A program made the translations under genes and the position numbers. This document shows positions 16,701-25,345 of a DNA stretch of 51,739 nt, piece after piece. The stretch covers positions 1 to 51,739 of the forward strand of contig JAAYUY010000028.1 of the NCBI GenBank assembly GCA_012517435.1, written 5' to 3'. Each line of letters begins with the position of its first letter. The stretch's first letter is position 1. Below the pieces are notes generated by a model. It did no database searches. It was not told where the DNA came from and worked only from the letters and a program-made list of their open reading frames with translations. Origin of the DNA: Sphingobacteriales bacterium. Its GTDB lineage: Bacteria > Bacteroidota > Bacteroidia > CAILMK01 > JAAYUY01.

Positions 16701-19485
16701 GGGAACAAATAACAGCTATAAATGGGACTATGATGATGACGGCATTTATGATGATTCGACCCACGTCAATGGGAATTTTAAGTTTACAACTATTGGTTAT
16801 CATACCGTTGCCTTGCTGGCAGAAAATTGTGCCGGAAGTCATGTTACCAAACATACCCTTCGGATAATCAAGCCCACTCAGGCTCCGGTTGCCGACTTTA
16901 TGACCGATAAAGATACTGTTGCTGAAGGCGAAAAAGTTCAGTTTTATGATCTTTCCACCAATGGCCCGACTCACTGGAAATGGGAAATAAAAGCTTATGA
17001 TTACTGGAGCGCATGGTATTTTACTGATGGCACTTCCGACACTTCACAAAACCCTGCCATTGAATTTTACGGAATTGATGCTTTCGACATCAGTCTGACA
17101 AGTGGAAATGACATTGGCACTAGCCAGAAAATCACCAAAAAGAAAAAGGTTGTAACCTTTGTCAGGGCACAGATGGGGACCTGGCCTTTCGAACAGGATG
17201 CTGGTGCCGGCAGGCTTTTCGATGGAGGAGGCCCTAGCGGAAACTACCTGAATAATGAAAACTATGCCTTACTCTTAAAACCCTGCGGTGAAAAAGTTTA
17301 CCTGAAGTTTTCAAAATTTGATTTTGCAGCAGGAGACTATCTCAGGGTTTATGACGGGAAAGATAATACCGGCAAGCCATTGCACCCCGGTTCAGGATTT
17401 ACCTTCGGTGCTCCGCCTTCCTTTACTTCACCCATTGTTGCCGAAAGCGGATTTATGTATATCGAAGAAGTTACAAACTCAAATACCACAGCTACCGGAT
17501 TTGTGGCCGACTGGTGGGTTAAACCTGTTGCCACTCCGGTTGCCTCTTTTGAATATCCCGATACTGCCTATACCGGAGGTGCTTTTACCTATTTTAAAAA
17601 TACTTCCAAAGGAAGAGTAGATAAAACTTACTGGGATTTTGACTATGATGGAAGCATTGACGATTCAAGCTACAACGGAATTTACCAGTTTTCAACTCCA
17701 AAACATCAGTATGTTTACATGAAAGTTGTCAACTGTGCAGACGAACATTCTACGACCAATGAGTTTGAGGTAATAAATCCTACCCGTAAGCCTCTTGCCG
17801 ACTTTAAAGCAGATCGTTTAAATGCCGATACTTCAGACATTATAGAGTTTACCGACCTGTCTAAATTCGGGCCTAATAAATGGCAATGGGTATTTACGCC
17901 ACCCAATGAAAAGATAGTTAACCCGGAAGGAAATAATTTCCCTGTCATACAGGCAAAAATCTCCACTCCGGGAAAATATGACGTTGAACTCAAATCTTCC
18001 AATGGCTTTGGAACAGACTCTCTTTTAAAACAATCTTACCTGAATATTTTTGCCTATTGCAGGCCGGGTGTCAGCAATCTGCAAAGCAACTGGGGTATTA
18101 CACGTGTCATGTTAAATACCCTTGACAACTCTTCAGAAGCCGGTAAAGCAGCCTATACCGATTATTCTGCCACTAAATCCACTATCCTTGAAGTTGGAGG
18201 AACTTATGCTTTTACCGTTCAAAGTCCCAATCTGCCTTATTCATTCAGTAAAAAGATATGGATTGATTACAATCAGGATGGTGTGTTTACAGAGCCCGAT
18301 GAATTAGCAGCATCTATTGCTTCCCAGCAGGCAACACAATGGAATGGGACATTAAAAGTTCCCTCCACTGCGATACTTGGCCCGACCAGAATGAGGGTCA
18401 GCTACAATTATTCCGGCTATGCCCACACACCCTGCGGACCAAATCAATTTGGCGAAATTGAAGATTACCGTATCATCATTTCCAAAGATGTTACTCCTCC
18501 TAAAATTACCCTGAAAGGATATAATCCCACCATGACAGAGATCGGATACCCTTATATTGATTCCGGAGCTGTTGCCATTGATGCAGTTGAAGGTGATCTT
18601 TCTTCACAGATAATTCTGACTACCAATGTTAATGTCAATAAAGTAGGTCAGTATTATGTCAAATACAATGTTTCGGACAGCAAAGGGAATAAAGCAACTG
18701 AAGAAGTCAGGGATGTATTTGTAACACCCGACAAAACCAAACCTGTTGTATCCCTTAAAGGTTCTAATCCTCAGATTGTTGCTGTTCATTTTCCATATAT
18801 TGAATCAGGTGCCACTGCCACCGATAATCTTGACGGAGACGTTAGTGCCAATCTGGTCATTCAGAATCTTGTCGATACAGGTAGAGTTGACACATATTTT
18901 GTCAGCTACATTGCTTATGACAAAAACGGTAATTTCTCTGATCCTGTGAAAAGAACCGTTTATGTCGTTGATACGGTGGCTCCGGTAATTACCCTTGTCG
19001 GGCCCGATACACTTATTGTTCCGCTTGGCGGCCCTGTTGATGACCCGGGTGTCGTCATCACCGACAATTACTACACCGGCTTAAAACCTTTGGTAACAGA
19101 CAATATTAACATCAACAAGGATGGCTGGTACTGGTACAAATATGATGTTACTGACCCTTCAGGAAATAAGGCAAAACAGGTAATCAGAGTGGTTAAAGTC
19201 GGGCACCCTGAATCTATAGACGAAAATGGTTTCAATGACTTAATTGCCGTTTATCCAAATCCTTCTTCCGGTGTGATCAATATTAATTTCAATCTCAGGA
19301 ATGAAGCCAATGTAGTTACCAGTATCTATAATTCTTTAGGCGAACTGATCTTTTCCGGAAAGCCTGAAAGAATTCAGCAATATGTAACCACGCTTGACCT
19401 GAGCCATTATGCCGAAGGAATTTATTTGATCAGAATCAATGTTGACGGTAATACCATCAGTTATCAGATAACGCTGACAAGATAG
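13726..19485 (+). CDS. Mosaic T9SS-secreted protein with GEVED, PKD, CUB and DUF5011 modules
   Basis: About 1919 residues from the ATG at 13726, chosen over an upstream in-frame TTG because a normal signal peptide (MKRLYALLITILVITISANAQ) then starts at residue 1. Modules by eye: GEVED near 80-185 (AWIDFNQNKIFE); a BNR-associated N-terminal-like domain at 200-330; second GEVED at 345-500; four PKD-like domains at about 503-843 (WIWDFGDGDTS is clearest); CUB-like domain at 846-965 (SGDYLRIYDGVDNKG); two PKD-like; second CUB-like at about 1152-1265; two PKD-like; third GEVED at about 1443-1585; three DUF5011 Ig-like repeats at 1588-1825; and a T9SS type A sorting domain in the last 80 residues (VYPNPSSGVI...AEGIYLIRI). 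It is expected to be exported by Sec, then T9SS, and anchored or released at the surface. No catalytic domain is recognised, so adhesion or matrix binding is an inference. Confidence 0.85.
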   Translation: MKRLYALLITILVITISANAQNYCTPTYTGGGQLSRFYTHILNVTFGEINFTTAEPWNLYPDVIYQDYSTYSTGTTDVVPNYTYPISIKVGNGANTQDVTAWIDFNQNKIFESSERLFLVRDYENTGDHIIRASVKIPANAVLGVTRLRVCTQSATATPPDPCVSNITVQGGNPPTNVSSVHYQDFQVVIKQPDIQKFISTTCSHDITDEVVAGTNNNQILKIIITTNTNGTLSPLNADTFYFSTLGTTNPAEITNAKLFFTGKSPEFSTKTQVGSTISYPSSMFKISTSQKLEPGTNYFWLTYDISGNAILGNIIDARYNGIHIVSRRFPTVFDPTGSRRIGYCISKGSKSQFVYTRRVTIGTINNGIQYYSGTGYSDYTYLSTQLYKNNYQQLSIETGNGVNPNYVSAWIDFNKDGLFDNSTEKVLFDSILPVAPNASYGPVIDSFMIPLNAPVGPTRMRVTTHFRGQPGALRTPALPCENPVDVGEVEDYSIIIADSGQTVADFSSNVTCLGSPTIFTDKSYTFGTQYKVSSWIWDFGDGDTSHAQNPSHTYKNPGVYNVKLTAKTNAPNAINGTVIKSVIVNKPKADFSWNSYLWKNPVTFLEETTGGITTSWYWDFGDPNSGYNNFSNLKNPTHIYDTTGFFTITLIATVQGGCRDTVKKTILIDSVVAPVADFSASTYNPYYNQNINFLDLSVNKPQSWKWVITPSSFKFKNGTNQYSQNITVSFDSIRTYNVKLIVSNSRGKDSVTKVITVKNYSKPTADFSAMPLSAKAGQLVSFLDESKNDPSSWTWSFGDKDSAFVQHPNHVYTQTGNYTVSLKASNPAGDDTKIKTNYIKVTNEYTLCDNDAPRSDLFSGFIFDSGGNNGNYKNNSSCGFLIQPNCAGPITLNFYFLDYASGDYLRIYDGVDNKGKPLFSGDGFTGSVKPNPITAYSGAMYIEEITDGTTNATGFSAAWSAVPNIKPKAVIDADTVGYLNGPVTFFNKTILGTNNSYKWDYDDDGIYDDSTHVNGNFKFTTIGYHTVALLAENCAGSHVTKHTLRIIKPTQAPVADFMTDKDTVAEGEKVQFYDLSTNGPTHWKWEIKAYDYWSAWYFTDGTSDTSQNPAIEFYGIDAFDISLTSGNDIGTSQKITKKKKVVTFVRAQMGTWPFEQDAGAGRLFDGGGPSGNYLNNENYALLLKPCGEKVYLKFSKFDFAAGDYLRVYDGKDNTGKPLHPGSGFTFGAPPSFTSPIVAESGFMYIEEVTNSNTTATGFVADWWVKPVATPVASFEYPDTAYTGGAFTYFKNTSKGRVDKTYWDFDYDGSIDDSSYNGIYQFSTPKHQYVYMKVVNCADEHSTTNEFEVINPTRKPLADFKADRLNADTSDIIEFTDLSKFGPNKWQWVFTPPNEKIVNPEGNNFPVIQAKISTPGKYDVELKSSNGFGTDSLLKQSYLNIFAYCRPGVSNLQSNWGITRVMLNTLDNSSEAGKAAYTDYSATKSTILEVGGTYAFTVQSPNLPYSFSKKIWIDYNQDGVFTEPDELAASIASQQATQWNGTLKVPSTAILGPTRMRVSYNYSGYAHTPCGPNQFGEIEDYRIIISKDVTPPKITLKGYNPTMTEIGYPYIDSGAVAIDAVEGDLSSQIILTTNVNVNKVGQYYVKYNVSDSKGNKATEEVRDVFVTPDKTKPVVSLKGSNPQIVAVHFPYIESGATATDNLDGDVSANLVIQNLVDTGRVDTYFVSYIAYDKNGNFSDPVKRTVYVVDTVAPVITLVGPDTLIVPLGGPVDDPGVVITDNYYTGLKPLVTDNININKDGWYWYKYDVTDPSGNKAKQVIRVVKVGHPESIDENGFNDLIAVYPNPSSGVININFNLRNEANVVTSIYNSLGELIFSGKPERIQQYVTTLDLSHYAEGIYLIRINVDGNTISYQITLTR

Positions 19486-19496
19486 TCTGCAATAAT

Positions 19497-19790
19497 ATGG
19501 TCGCAAGGAAAGATGAGGTTACGCTGAAGGAAGCTATCAATAAGTTTATTGAACACTACAATCTGAGAATTAAATTTGATGAAAGAAGAATTACCGAACA
19601 CTGGCAGGAAATAGCAGGAGAGCTTATTTATCGGCATACCACCAACCTTTTCATCAAAGAAAATGTTCTTTTTATTGAAGTCAATTCATCTGTTGTGAAG
19701 CAGGAACTGATTTTTTTAAAAGCAAGGCTGAAAACTGTTATCAACCGGTTTTTGGGTCAGGAGATAATCAAAGACATTAAGATTCTGTAA
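19497..19790 (+). CDS. DUF721 / DciA-like protein
   Basis: A 97-residue cytoplasmic protein starting at the ATG at 19497, 11 bases after the mosaic secreted-protein gene. The pattern 'W.EI.G..I..HT..L.I..N.L.I.V.SS....EL.FLK..L...IN..LG...I..I.I' matches the DUF721 family, which includes DciA, the DnaB helicase loader/operator. It is shorter than actinobacterial DciA but of normal length for Bacteroidota DUF721 proteins, which are often found next to recF. Here recF is 2.5 kb away, on the far side of ruvX and def. A DNA-replication role is likely by family but not shown. Confidence 0.8.
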   Translation: MVARKDEVTLKEAINKFIEHYNLRIKFDERRITEHWQEIAGELIYRHTTNLFIKENVLFIEVNSSVVKQELIFLKARLKTVINRFLGQEIIKDIKIL

Positions 19791-19830
19791 CTTTTTTGGT
19801 TTGCGGGCACTTAACCCTGAAATTTACCGG

Positions 19831-21273
19831 ATGAAAAAAACATATCTGTTTCTCATTTTTATTCATTTTCAGCTATTTGTCAGTGGTAACCGGTATTTGT
19901 CCGGTGAATTTTCATTTGATGTAGCAGGAAAAGACAGTATTCTCGTCAGGCTGACGCTGGTGAGAGATTGCCTAGGAGATGTTTTAACTCCTGTAACCAT
20001 AAACGTTTTCTGTGCTGAAAATGAAATATTATTAACTCAGCTGAAGATTGATGTCCCGGCAGGAACCGACATTACCTATGCCTGTCCATTGATGGGAGGT
20101 AGCAGATGTGAGAATCCAAAAAGTGTTTTTCCTTTCGGCTTTGAACAGTTTATTTTTCAGAAACTGTTAATATTGCCCGACACCCTGAATTGTTGTGCTT
20201 TGAGATTTAATTTTCAGGATTGTTGCCGGTCGCTCAATCTAAAAACAACTTCAATAAATCAACCTTTTTACACGGAAAGCACCCTTAACAGGTGTCTGAT
20301 GCAGGAGACTTCAATCAGCTATGCAAATCCTTCTGCCTTTGTCTATATTACACATATTGAACTTATTTATTCGCAAGGGATTCAGATAACTTCCAAAGGC
20401 TTAACTATAGACTCTGTCAGGTGCAGACTGGCCACCCCAAAAAATTCACACAATTCATCTTTTATTTTTGACAGTCCTTATACTTTTTCTACTCCTTTGT
20501 TTTTCAGGGGATTCCCGGATACATCTCTGGATTTTCCATCCGGTTTTCACTTGTCGAAAGAAGATGGGACACTCTCATTTACAGGCGATACTGCACAAAC
20601 AACTGTTTTATCTGTTCTTTATGAGCTTTTTGCACAGGGGAAAATGCTTGCCTCGCTCAGACGCGAAATGTATGTAGCCATTATGGACTACCCCATCAAC
20701 CATCTCCCTGAATTGATTTACGACACCACCTATAAAGAGGTTAAAGCAGGAGATTCCGTAATTTTTCATTTTCAGACTTTTGACAGCGACACTTCCAACA
20801 CTGTATTAATCTCCTATTCCGGTAGTCTGCCGGGGGCAATATGGACAAGTAACAGCGGATATGCAAAGCATCCGGAGGCGCAACTGATCTGGAAAACAAA
20901 AAGAGAATTTATCAATGTCATACCTTATCAGTTTACGGTTACTGTCAGCGATAATCATTGCCCTTCACATGGCATTGTTTCAACCGACTTCTATGTGCTT
21001 GTAAATGAAACAGGTGCGATGCCGGATATCCCTGCCATGTTTACCATCGAAAAATCTGAAGACAAAATATTCATTCATTTTAATCCTTCTTCACAAGATG
21101 ATTATACGCTACTGATTACTGATGTTTGTGGTAAATTACTGTATTACAATAACTCCTGTCGTCATTCAGAATCAATTGACTTAAGTAAACTGCCCTCAGG
21201 GATATACTTTCTCCGCATAAACAGTAATTATATGTTGAAAGAGAAAAAGGTATATAAATTTTTCAGAAAATGA
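19831..21273 (+). CDS. Cys-rich secreted protein with T9SS sorting domain
   Basis: About 480 residues from the ATG at 19831 (MKKTYLFLIFIHFQLFVSGN, a signal peptide). A TTG at 19801 in the same frame would put ten extra residues before the signal and is less likely. The first 200 residues are rich in Cys, including NCCALRF and DCCRSLN, and start with a 'G...F......DS..V.LTLVRDC.GD' pattern also seen at the N-terminus of large gliding/adhesin-type proteins in this phylum. A cadherin/PKD-like stretch follows (about 290-390), and the last 75 residues look like a divergent type A sorting domain (YTLLITDVCGKLLYY...LPSGIYFLRI). No enzyme motif is seen. Function unknown; surface location likely. Confidence 0.7.
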   Translation: MKKTYLFLIFIHFQLFVSGNRYLSGEFSFDVAGKDSILVRLTLVRDCLGDVLTPVTINVFCAENEILLTQLKIDVPAGTDITYACPLMGGSRCENPKSVFPFGFEQFIFQKLLILPDTLNCCALRFNFQDCCRSLNLKTTSINQPFYTESTLNRCLMQETSISYANPSAFVYITHIELIYSQGIQITSKGLTIDSVRCRLATPKNSHNSSFIFDSPYTFSTPLFFRGFPDTSLDFPSGFHLSKEDGTLSFTGDTAQTTVLSVLYELFAQGKMLASLRREMYVAIMDYPINHLPELIYDTTYKEVKAGDSVIFHFQTFDSDTSNTVLISYSGSLPGAIWTSNSGYAKHPEAQLIWKTKREFINVIPYQFTVTVSDNHCPSHGIVSTDFYVLVNETGAMPDIPAMFTIEKSEDKIFIHFNPSSQDDYTLLITDVCGKLLYYNNSCRHSESIDLSKLPSGIYFLRINSNYMLKEKKVYKFFRK

Positions 21274-21286
21274 GGCAACAGGTCAA

Positions 21287-21844
21287 TCAGTGTTTTTTAG
21301 CCCTGTAAAAATTAATGGGATAACCGGCATCTGCCGTACCTTTCAGAATGGCATCCAGCTTTTTGCGGATGAGCCGTTTTCTGAGAGGGGAAATCAGGTC
21401 AATAAATAAAACACCCAGCAGATGATCATATTCATGCTGAATCACTCTTCCGTTGATTCCGGTAAAAGTTTCCGTTTGCTCTTTAAAATTTTCATCCAGA
21501 TACCTGATGGTAACTGTATCAAGCCGCTCAACGTCTTCCCTGATTCCCGGGAGGCTCAGGCATCCTTCTTCATATTTCCACAACTTTCCGCTTTCTTCAA
21601 GGATTTCGGGATTGATAAAAACGAGTTTTTTCCCTTCAGGGTAGTTGTCAACACGGGTAGTATCGATAATAAATAAATTGATACTCAGTCCGATCTGGGG
21701 AGCAGCAAGCCCGACCCCACTGGCTGAATACATGGTTTCAAACATATCAGCTATCAATACGTCAAGTCCCGGATAATCCGGATTAATGTCTTCACTTTGC
21801 TGTCGCAATCTGGGATCGCCATACGCTGTAATTCTTCTGATCAT
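21287..21844 (-). CDS. def: Peptide deformylase
   Basis: Removes the N-formyl group from nascent proteins using a bound metal; 185 residues. All three family motifs are present: GVGLAAPQIG (43-52, with Gln50), EGCLSLPG (93-100, Cys95 as metal ligand) and HEYDH (137-141, His137 and His141 as ligands, Glu138 catalytic). The start overlaps the end of ruvX by four bases (ATGA-type), so the two genes are translationally coupled. It converges with the Cys-rich secreted protein, leaving 13 bases between stops. Confidence 0.96.
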   Translation of the reverse strand: MIRRITAYGDPRLRQQSEDINPDYPGLDVLIADMFETMYSASGVGLAAPQIGLSINLFIIDTTRVDNYPEGKKLVFINPEILEESGKLWKYEEGCLSLPGIREDVERLDTVTIRYLDENFKEQTETFTGINGRVIQHEYDHLLGVLFIDLISPLRKRLIRKKLDAILKGTADAGYPINFYRAKKH

Positions 21845-22257
21845 CTGTTATGGATTTCGAGATAAGATTGTAAAATGATGGTTGCACTGACTTTGTCCAC
21901 CAGCTCCTTTTCCCTTCTCTTCATTTTTTTCAGGCCACTTTCGATAATTACCCTGGAGGCCATCCGTGAAGTTAAACGCTCATCAATTGTAACTATATGA
22001 ATATCAGGGAATTTATTTTGAAAAAGTTTGATGAATTTTTTCACAGCCGGAGTGGCATCTGTCTCATTTCCGGATAAATCGACCGGATATCCTATCACAA
22101 CTTTTTCAACTTCTTCATTTCTAAGGTAATCTTCCAAAAATGAAAGGAGGCCGGTTGTTTCAACTGTGGTCAGTGAAGTGGCAATAAGCTGTAACTTGTC
22201 GGTAACTGCAATACCAACCCGTTTCAAACCATAATCTATTGCCAGAATTCTTGCCAT
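21841..22257 (-). CDS. ruvX: Putative pre-16S rRNA nuclease / Holliday junction resolvase-like RuvX (YqgF)
   Basis: A 138-residue RNase H-fold protein. Motifs: N-terminal ARILAIDYGLKRVGIAVTD with Asp8, VVIGYPVDLSGNETDAT in the middle, and TIDERLTSRMA with the acidic residue expected near the active site. YqgF/RuvX in Escherichia coli is implicated in 16S rRNA 5'-end maturation; the Holliday-junction role is by structural analogy. It is the first gene of a two-gene operon with def. Its start is divergent from recF, with only about 90 bases between the two start codons. Confidence 0.93.
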   Translation of the reverse strand: MARILAIDYGLKRVGIAVTDKLQLIATSLTTVETTGLLSFLEDYLRNEEVEKVVIGYPVDLSGNETDATPAVKKFIKLFQNKFPDIHIVTIDERLTSRMASRVIIESGLKKMKRREKELVDKVSATIILQSYLEIHNR

Positions 22258-22311
22258 GATTTTTAAAGTTGACTTAATTCACAAATATTATGCAATTATT
22301 TTTCAGTACTT

Positions 22312-22319
22312 TAGCTTTG
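22312..22319 (+). promoter_or_regulatory. -7 promoter element of recF (TAGCTTTG)
   Basis: An exact TAnnTTTG match in the ruvX-recF divergent region. Transcription from it would start near 22325, so the ATG at 22256 cannot be the recF start on this transcript. Confidence 0.6.
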
Positions 22320-22345
22320 GATTCCTACTTTTGTCAAAAAATCAG

Positions 22346-23470
22346 GTGTTTAAAATCAGGGAGATACATATTGAAAATTATAAAAACTTATCGTCTGTCC
22401 ACCTGAATTTTTCTTCCCGATTTATTTGTTTTACAGGAGAAAACGGAGCCGGAAAAACCAATATGCTCGATACCATTTACTACACTTCGATGGGAAAAAG
22501 TTATTTTTCCGGTAATGATGTAAGGAACATTCAGGAAGGCAAGCTTTACTTCAACCTCAGGCAGGTCAATGACATCAACGGAGAGATTACGGAAGTTTTC
22601 GTAGCCCTTGCAAACGGAAGTAAAAAAAGGATCAGAGCCAATCAAAAAGATTATGAAAAAATCTCAGACCACATCGGGCGTTTTCCTTTGGTTATGGTTA
22701 CACCTTACGACATTGAGCTGATCGACAATGGCAGTACAGAAAGAAGAAAATTTCTTGATCGCCTGATTTCTCAAACAGACCAGAATTATCTCAATCTGAT
22801 ACTTCAGTATAACCGTGCACTTCAGCAGCGTAATGCCCTGCTTCGCTGGATGAATGAAAAAGGCAGCCGGAATGTAAAGCTGCTTCAGGCTTACAATCAG
22901 GTAATAATAAAAACATCCAGTCCCATTTTCCTGATCCGTAAGCAATATATTGAAGATTTGAACGAGCTGGCTTCTGAATTTTATGCTGGCATTGGGAATA
23001 AAAAGGAAGAAATCAGTCTTTCCTATGTTTCTGTTTTAAATGAAAAATCAGCTGAAAATATTCTGACAGAAATGGAAGAAGATGATATCTCAGCCGGCAG
23101 GACAATTACCGGAATACACCGGGACGACATCAACATACGCCTGAATGGTAAAGAAGCAACATCATTTGCTTCACAGGGGCAGAAAAAAAGCATTCTGCTG
23201 GCTGTAAAACTGGCTGAATATATCCTGATAAAAAACCATAAAAATTTCAGACCTGTTCTGCTCCTTGACGACCTCATGGATAAACTCGATGAAAAAAGAT
23301 TTCAAAACCTGCTACATTTGATTACAAATGACGATTTTGGTCAGGTCTTTATTACCGACACCAGCTATGAAAGAATGAAAAACATGTTGGATGCTGTAAC
23401 TGCTGATTATTCTTTTTTTGAGGTCAATGAAGGGAATATTCAATTAAAAACTATTTTTGAAACATCATAA
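22346..23470 (+). CDS. recF: DNA replication and repair protein RecF
   Basis: RecF is an SMC-like ATPase that loads RecA at single-strand gaps with RecO and RecR. I place the start at the GTG at 22346, giving MFKIREIHIENYKNL, which fits the family's N-terminus, and 374 residues, near the usual 360-370. A TTG at 22331 is the alternative. The frame is open back to an ATG at 22256, but that would precede the promoter element and add 30 unrelated residues. Motifs: Walker A GENGAGKTN near the start, the signature region FASQGQKKSILLAVKLAEY, and Walker B PVLLLDDLMDKLD. It is followed after 30 bases by a ClC transporter gene. Confidence 0.93.
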   Translation: MFKIREIHIENYKNLSSVHLNFSSRFICFTGENGAGKTNMLDTIYYTSMGKSYFSGNDVRNIQEGKLYFNLRQVNDINGEITEVFVALANGSKKRIRANQKDYEKISDHIGRFPLVMVTPYDIELIDNGSTERRKFLDRLISQTDQNYLNLILQYNRALQQRNALLRWMNEKGSRNVKLLQAYNQVIIKTSSPIFLIRKQYIEDLNELASEFYAGIGNKKEEISLSYVSVLNEKSAENILTEMEEDDISAGRTITGIHRDDINIRLNGKEATSFASQGQKKSILLAVKLAEYILIKNHKNFRPVLLLDDLMDKLDEKRFQNLLHLITNDDFGQVFITDTSYERMKNMLDAVTADYSFFEVNEGNIQLKTIFETS

Positions 23471-23500
23471 ATCATCTGGTTTTTACGATAAAGCTGTATT

Positions 23501-25279
23501 TTGAACCGTTTTGAAAAATATCTCCGGCTGTTTTTGATGTGGCGTGTAAGAAACATCAAAGATAAGCCTTTTATCCTTATCCTGAGTGTGTTGATTGGTC
23601 TGCTGACCGGATTGGCTGCTGTAGTACTGAAAAACACGGTTCATTTTATTCAGGAAGTCCTTGTTAAACAATTCAGTGACCTGAATATCAATTACCTGTA
23701 TCTTTTTTACCCGTTTATGGGAATTTTATTTACGACCTTGATTATCAAATACATCATAAAAAAACCATTGGGACATGGAGTTCCGGCCACACTGCTTTCC
23801 ATTTCGCGTCAAAATGCAATAATGCCACTTCATTCGACCTATTCTTCCATCATTACAAGTGCTTTTACAGTTGGTTTTGGGGGAAGTGTCGGATTGGAAG
23901 GTCCGACTATCAGCACCGGAGCTTCGATTGGCTCAAACGTAGGTCGTTTACTTCGTCTCGACTTTCGCAACCGTGCTCTCCTGATGGCTTGTGCGGCTTC
24001 AGGTGCTATGGCAGCCATGTTTAAAGCTCCCATTGCGGCTGTCATCTTTTCTATTGAAGTGCTGATGCTCGACCTCACCCTTTCTTCCATGATTCCCCTT
24101 CTTCTGGCTTCTTCCGTAGCCGTTCTGACTTCTTATTTTTTCTTTGGAAGAGATGTCCTTTTGCATCCCGACATGAAAAATGCCTTCTTTTTTCATGAAG
24201 TCCCATTCTTCGTTTTACTGGGAATTCTTACGGGATTTTTCTCTGTCCATTTTACAAGGGGATTCTATATGGTCTCCGGATTTTTTAACAATATTAAAAA
24301 TACTTTTACCAAAATTTTAGCCGGAGGTGTTTTTCTGGGTGTTCTGATTTTTATATTTCCCCCACTCTTTGGCGAGGGTTATGAATCCATCAACTTCCTG
24401 CTGCAGGGGAACCATGATGTTTTGCTGAAATCTTCATTATTTTTTCCATTCCGTGATAATGTATGGATGGTCATCCTGTTCCTTGGGAGCATGGTTTTCT
24501 TTAAAACATTTGCAACCGCTGCCACATTAGGAGCAGGAGGAATAGGTGGGATTTTCGCTCCTTCCCTGTTTATGGGGAGCCTGCTGGGTTATACTTCAGG
24601 CCTCATTGCCAATGAGTTATTTAACATGGATGTTTCACTCATCAGTGCAGCTCTGGTAGGCATGACAGGCACTGTTGCCGGGGTTTTACACGCCCCGCTG
24701 ACCGCTATCTTTCTGATTGCTGAGGTTTCTTCGGGCTATGATCTCATCATTCCGCTGATGATGACCTCTGCCATTTCCTATTCCACCATGAGATATTTTG
24801 AAAAATATTCTATTTACACTTCTGAACTGGCAAAGCAAGGCGACCTCCTCACTCATCATAAAGATAAAACTGTCCTGACCTTGCTGAAAGTTCCCGATCT
24901 TGTCGAGAAAAACTTTTTAACAGTTAGTCCTGACGACAGCCTGAGAACTTTAGTAAAACTTATCAAGGAATCTGTCAGAAATATTTTTCCGGTCGTAAGT
25001 GAAGACGGTGATTTTCTGGGGCTTATACCATTGGATAACATCAGAAAAATTATGTTTGAGCAGGAAATGTACGACAATGTTTTTGTCAGAGACCTGATGA
25101 TACAACCTGGTGAACTGGTAACCATGCAGGATAATATGGATATTGTTATGGAGAAATTTAAATCCTCCGGACACTGGAATCTTCCGGTAGTGGACAACGG
25201 TAAATATATAGGCTTCGTTTCCCGTGCAAATATCTTTAATGCTTACAGAAATATGCTTCTGCGTTTTTCAGAAGATTAA
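23501..25279 (+). CDS. ClC-family chloride channel/antiporter with CBS domains
   Basis: A 592-residue membrane protein. The ClC selectivity motifs are visible: GHGVP (GSGIP-type, about residue 94), GLEGPTIS with the gating glutamate (about 132), and GGIFAPS (about 350). The gating Glu suggests H+/Cl- exchange or a gated channel. A cytoplasmic C-terminal region (from about 455) holds two CBS domains (VEKNFLTVSPDDSLRTLVKLI and VRDLMIQPGELVTM). The start is a TTG at 23501, kept because FEKYLRLFLMWRVRNI before the first helix resembles relatives; an ATG at 23537 is the alternative. It may be co-transcribed with recF (30-base gap), with no obvious functional link. Confidence 0.9.
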   Translation: MNRFEKYLRLFLMWRVRNIKDKPFILILSVLIGLLTGLAAVVLKNTVHFIQEVLVKQFSDLNINYLYLFYPFMGILFTTLIIKYIIKKPLGHGVPATLLSISRQNAIMPLHSTYSSIITSAFTVGFGGSVGLEGPTISTGASIGSNVGRLLRLDFRNRALLMACAASGAMAAMFKAPIAAVIFSIEVLMLDLTLSSMIPLLLASSVAVLTSYFFFGRDVLLHPDMKNAFFFHEVPFFVLLGILTGFFSVHFTRGFYMVSGFFNNIKNTFTKILAGGVFLGVLIFIFPPLFGEGYESINFLLQGNHDVLLKSSLFFPFRDNVWMVILFLGSMVFFKTFATAATLGAGGIGGIFAPSLFMGSLLGYTSGLIANELFNMDVSLISAALVGMTGTVAGVLHAPLTAIFLIAEVSSGYDLIIPLMMTSAISYSTMRYFEKYSIYTSELAKQGDLLTHHKDKTVLTLLKVPDLVEKNFLTVSPDDSLRTLVKLIKESVRNIFPVVSEDGDFLGLIPLDNIRKIMFEQEMYDNVFVRDLMIQPGELVTMQDNMDIVMEKFKSSGHWNLPVVDNGKYIGFVSRANIFNAYRNMLLRFSED

Positions 25280-25308
25280 AATTTTCCTTATTTTTATCCT
25301 TAAAACTT

Positions 25309-25316
25309 TAACTTTG
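25309..25316 (+). promoter_or_regulatory. -7 promoter element of ssb (TAACTTTG)
   Basis: An exact TAnnTTTG match 29 bases before the ssb ATG, between the ClC gene and ssb. Confidence 0.6.
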
Positions 25317-25345
25317 TGGGTGATTAATCCTTAAATTTTTTTAAA

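Noticed and set aside
16321-16974. A 217-codon frame antisense to the mosaic secreted protein
   Set aside because: It lies wholly within the CUB/PKD coding region of the plus strand and shows no protein family pattern.
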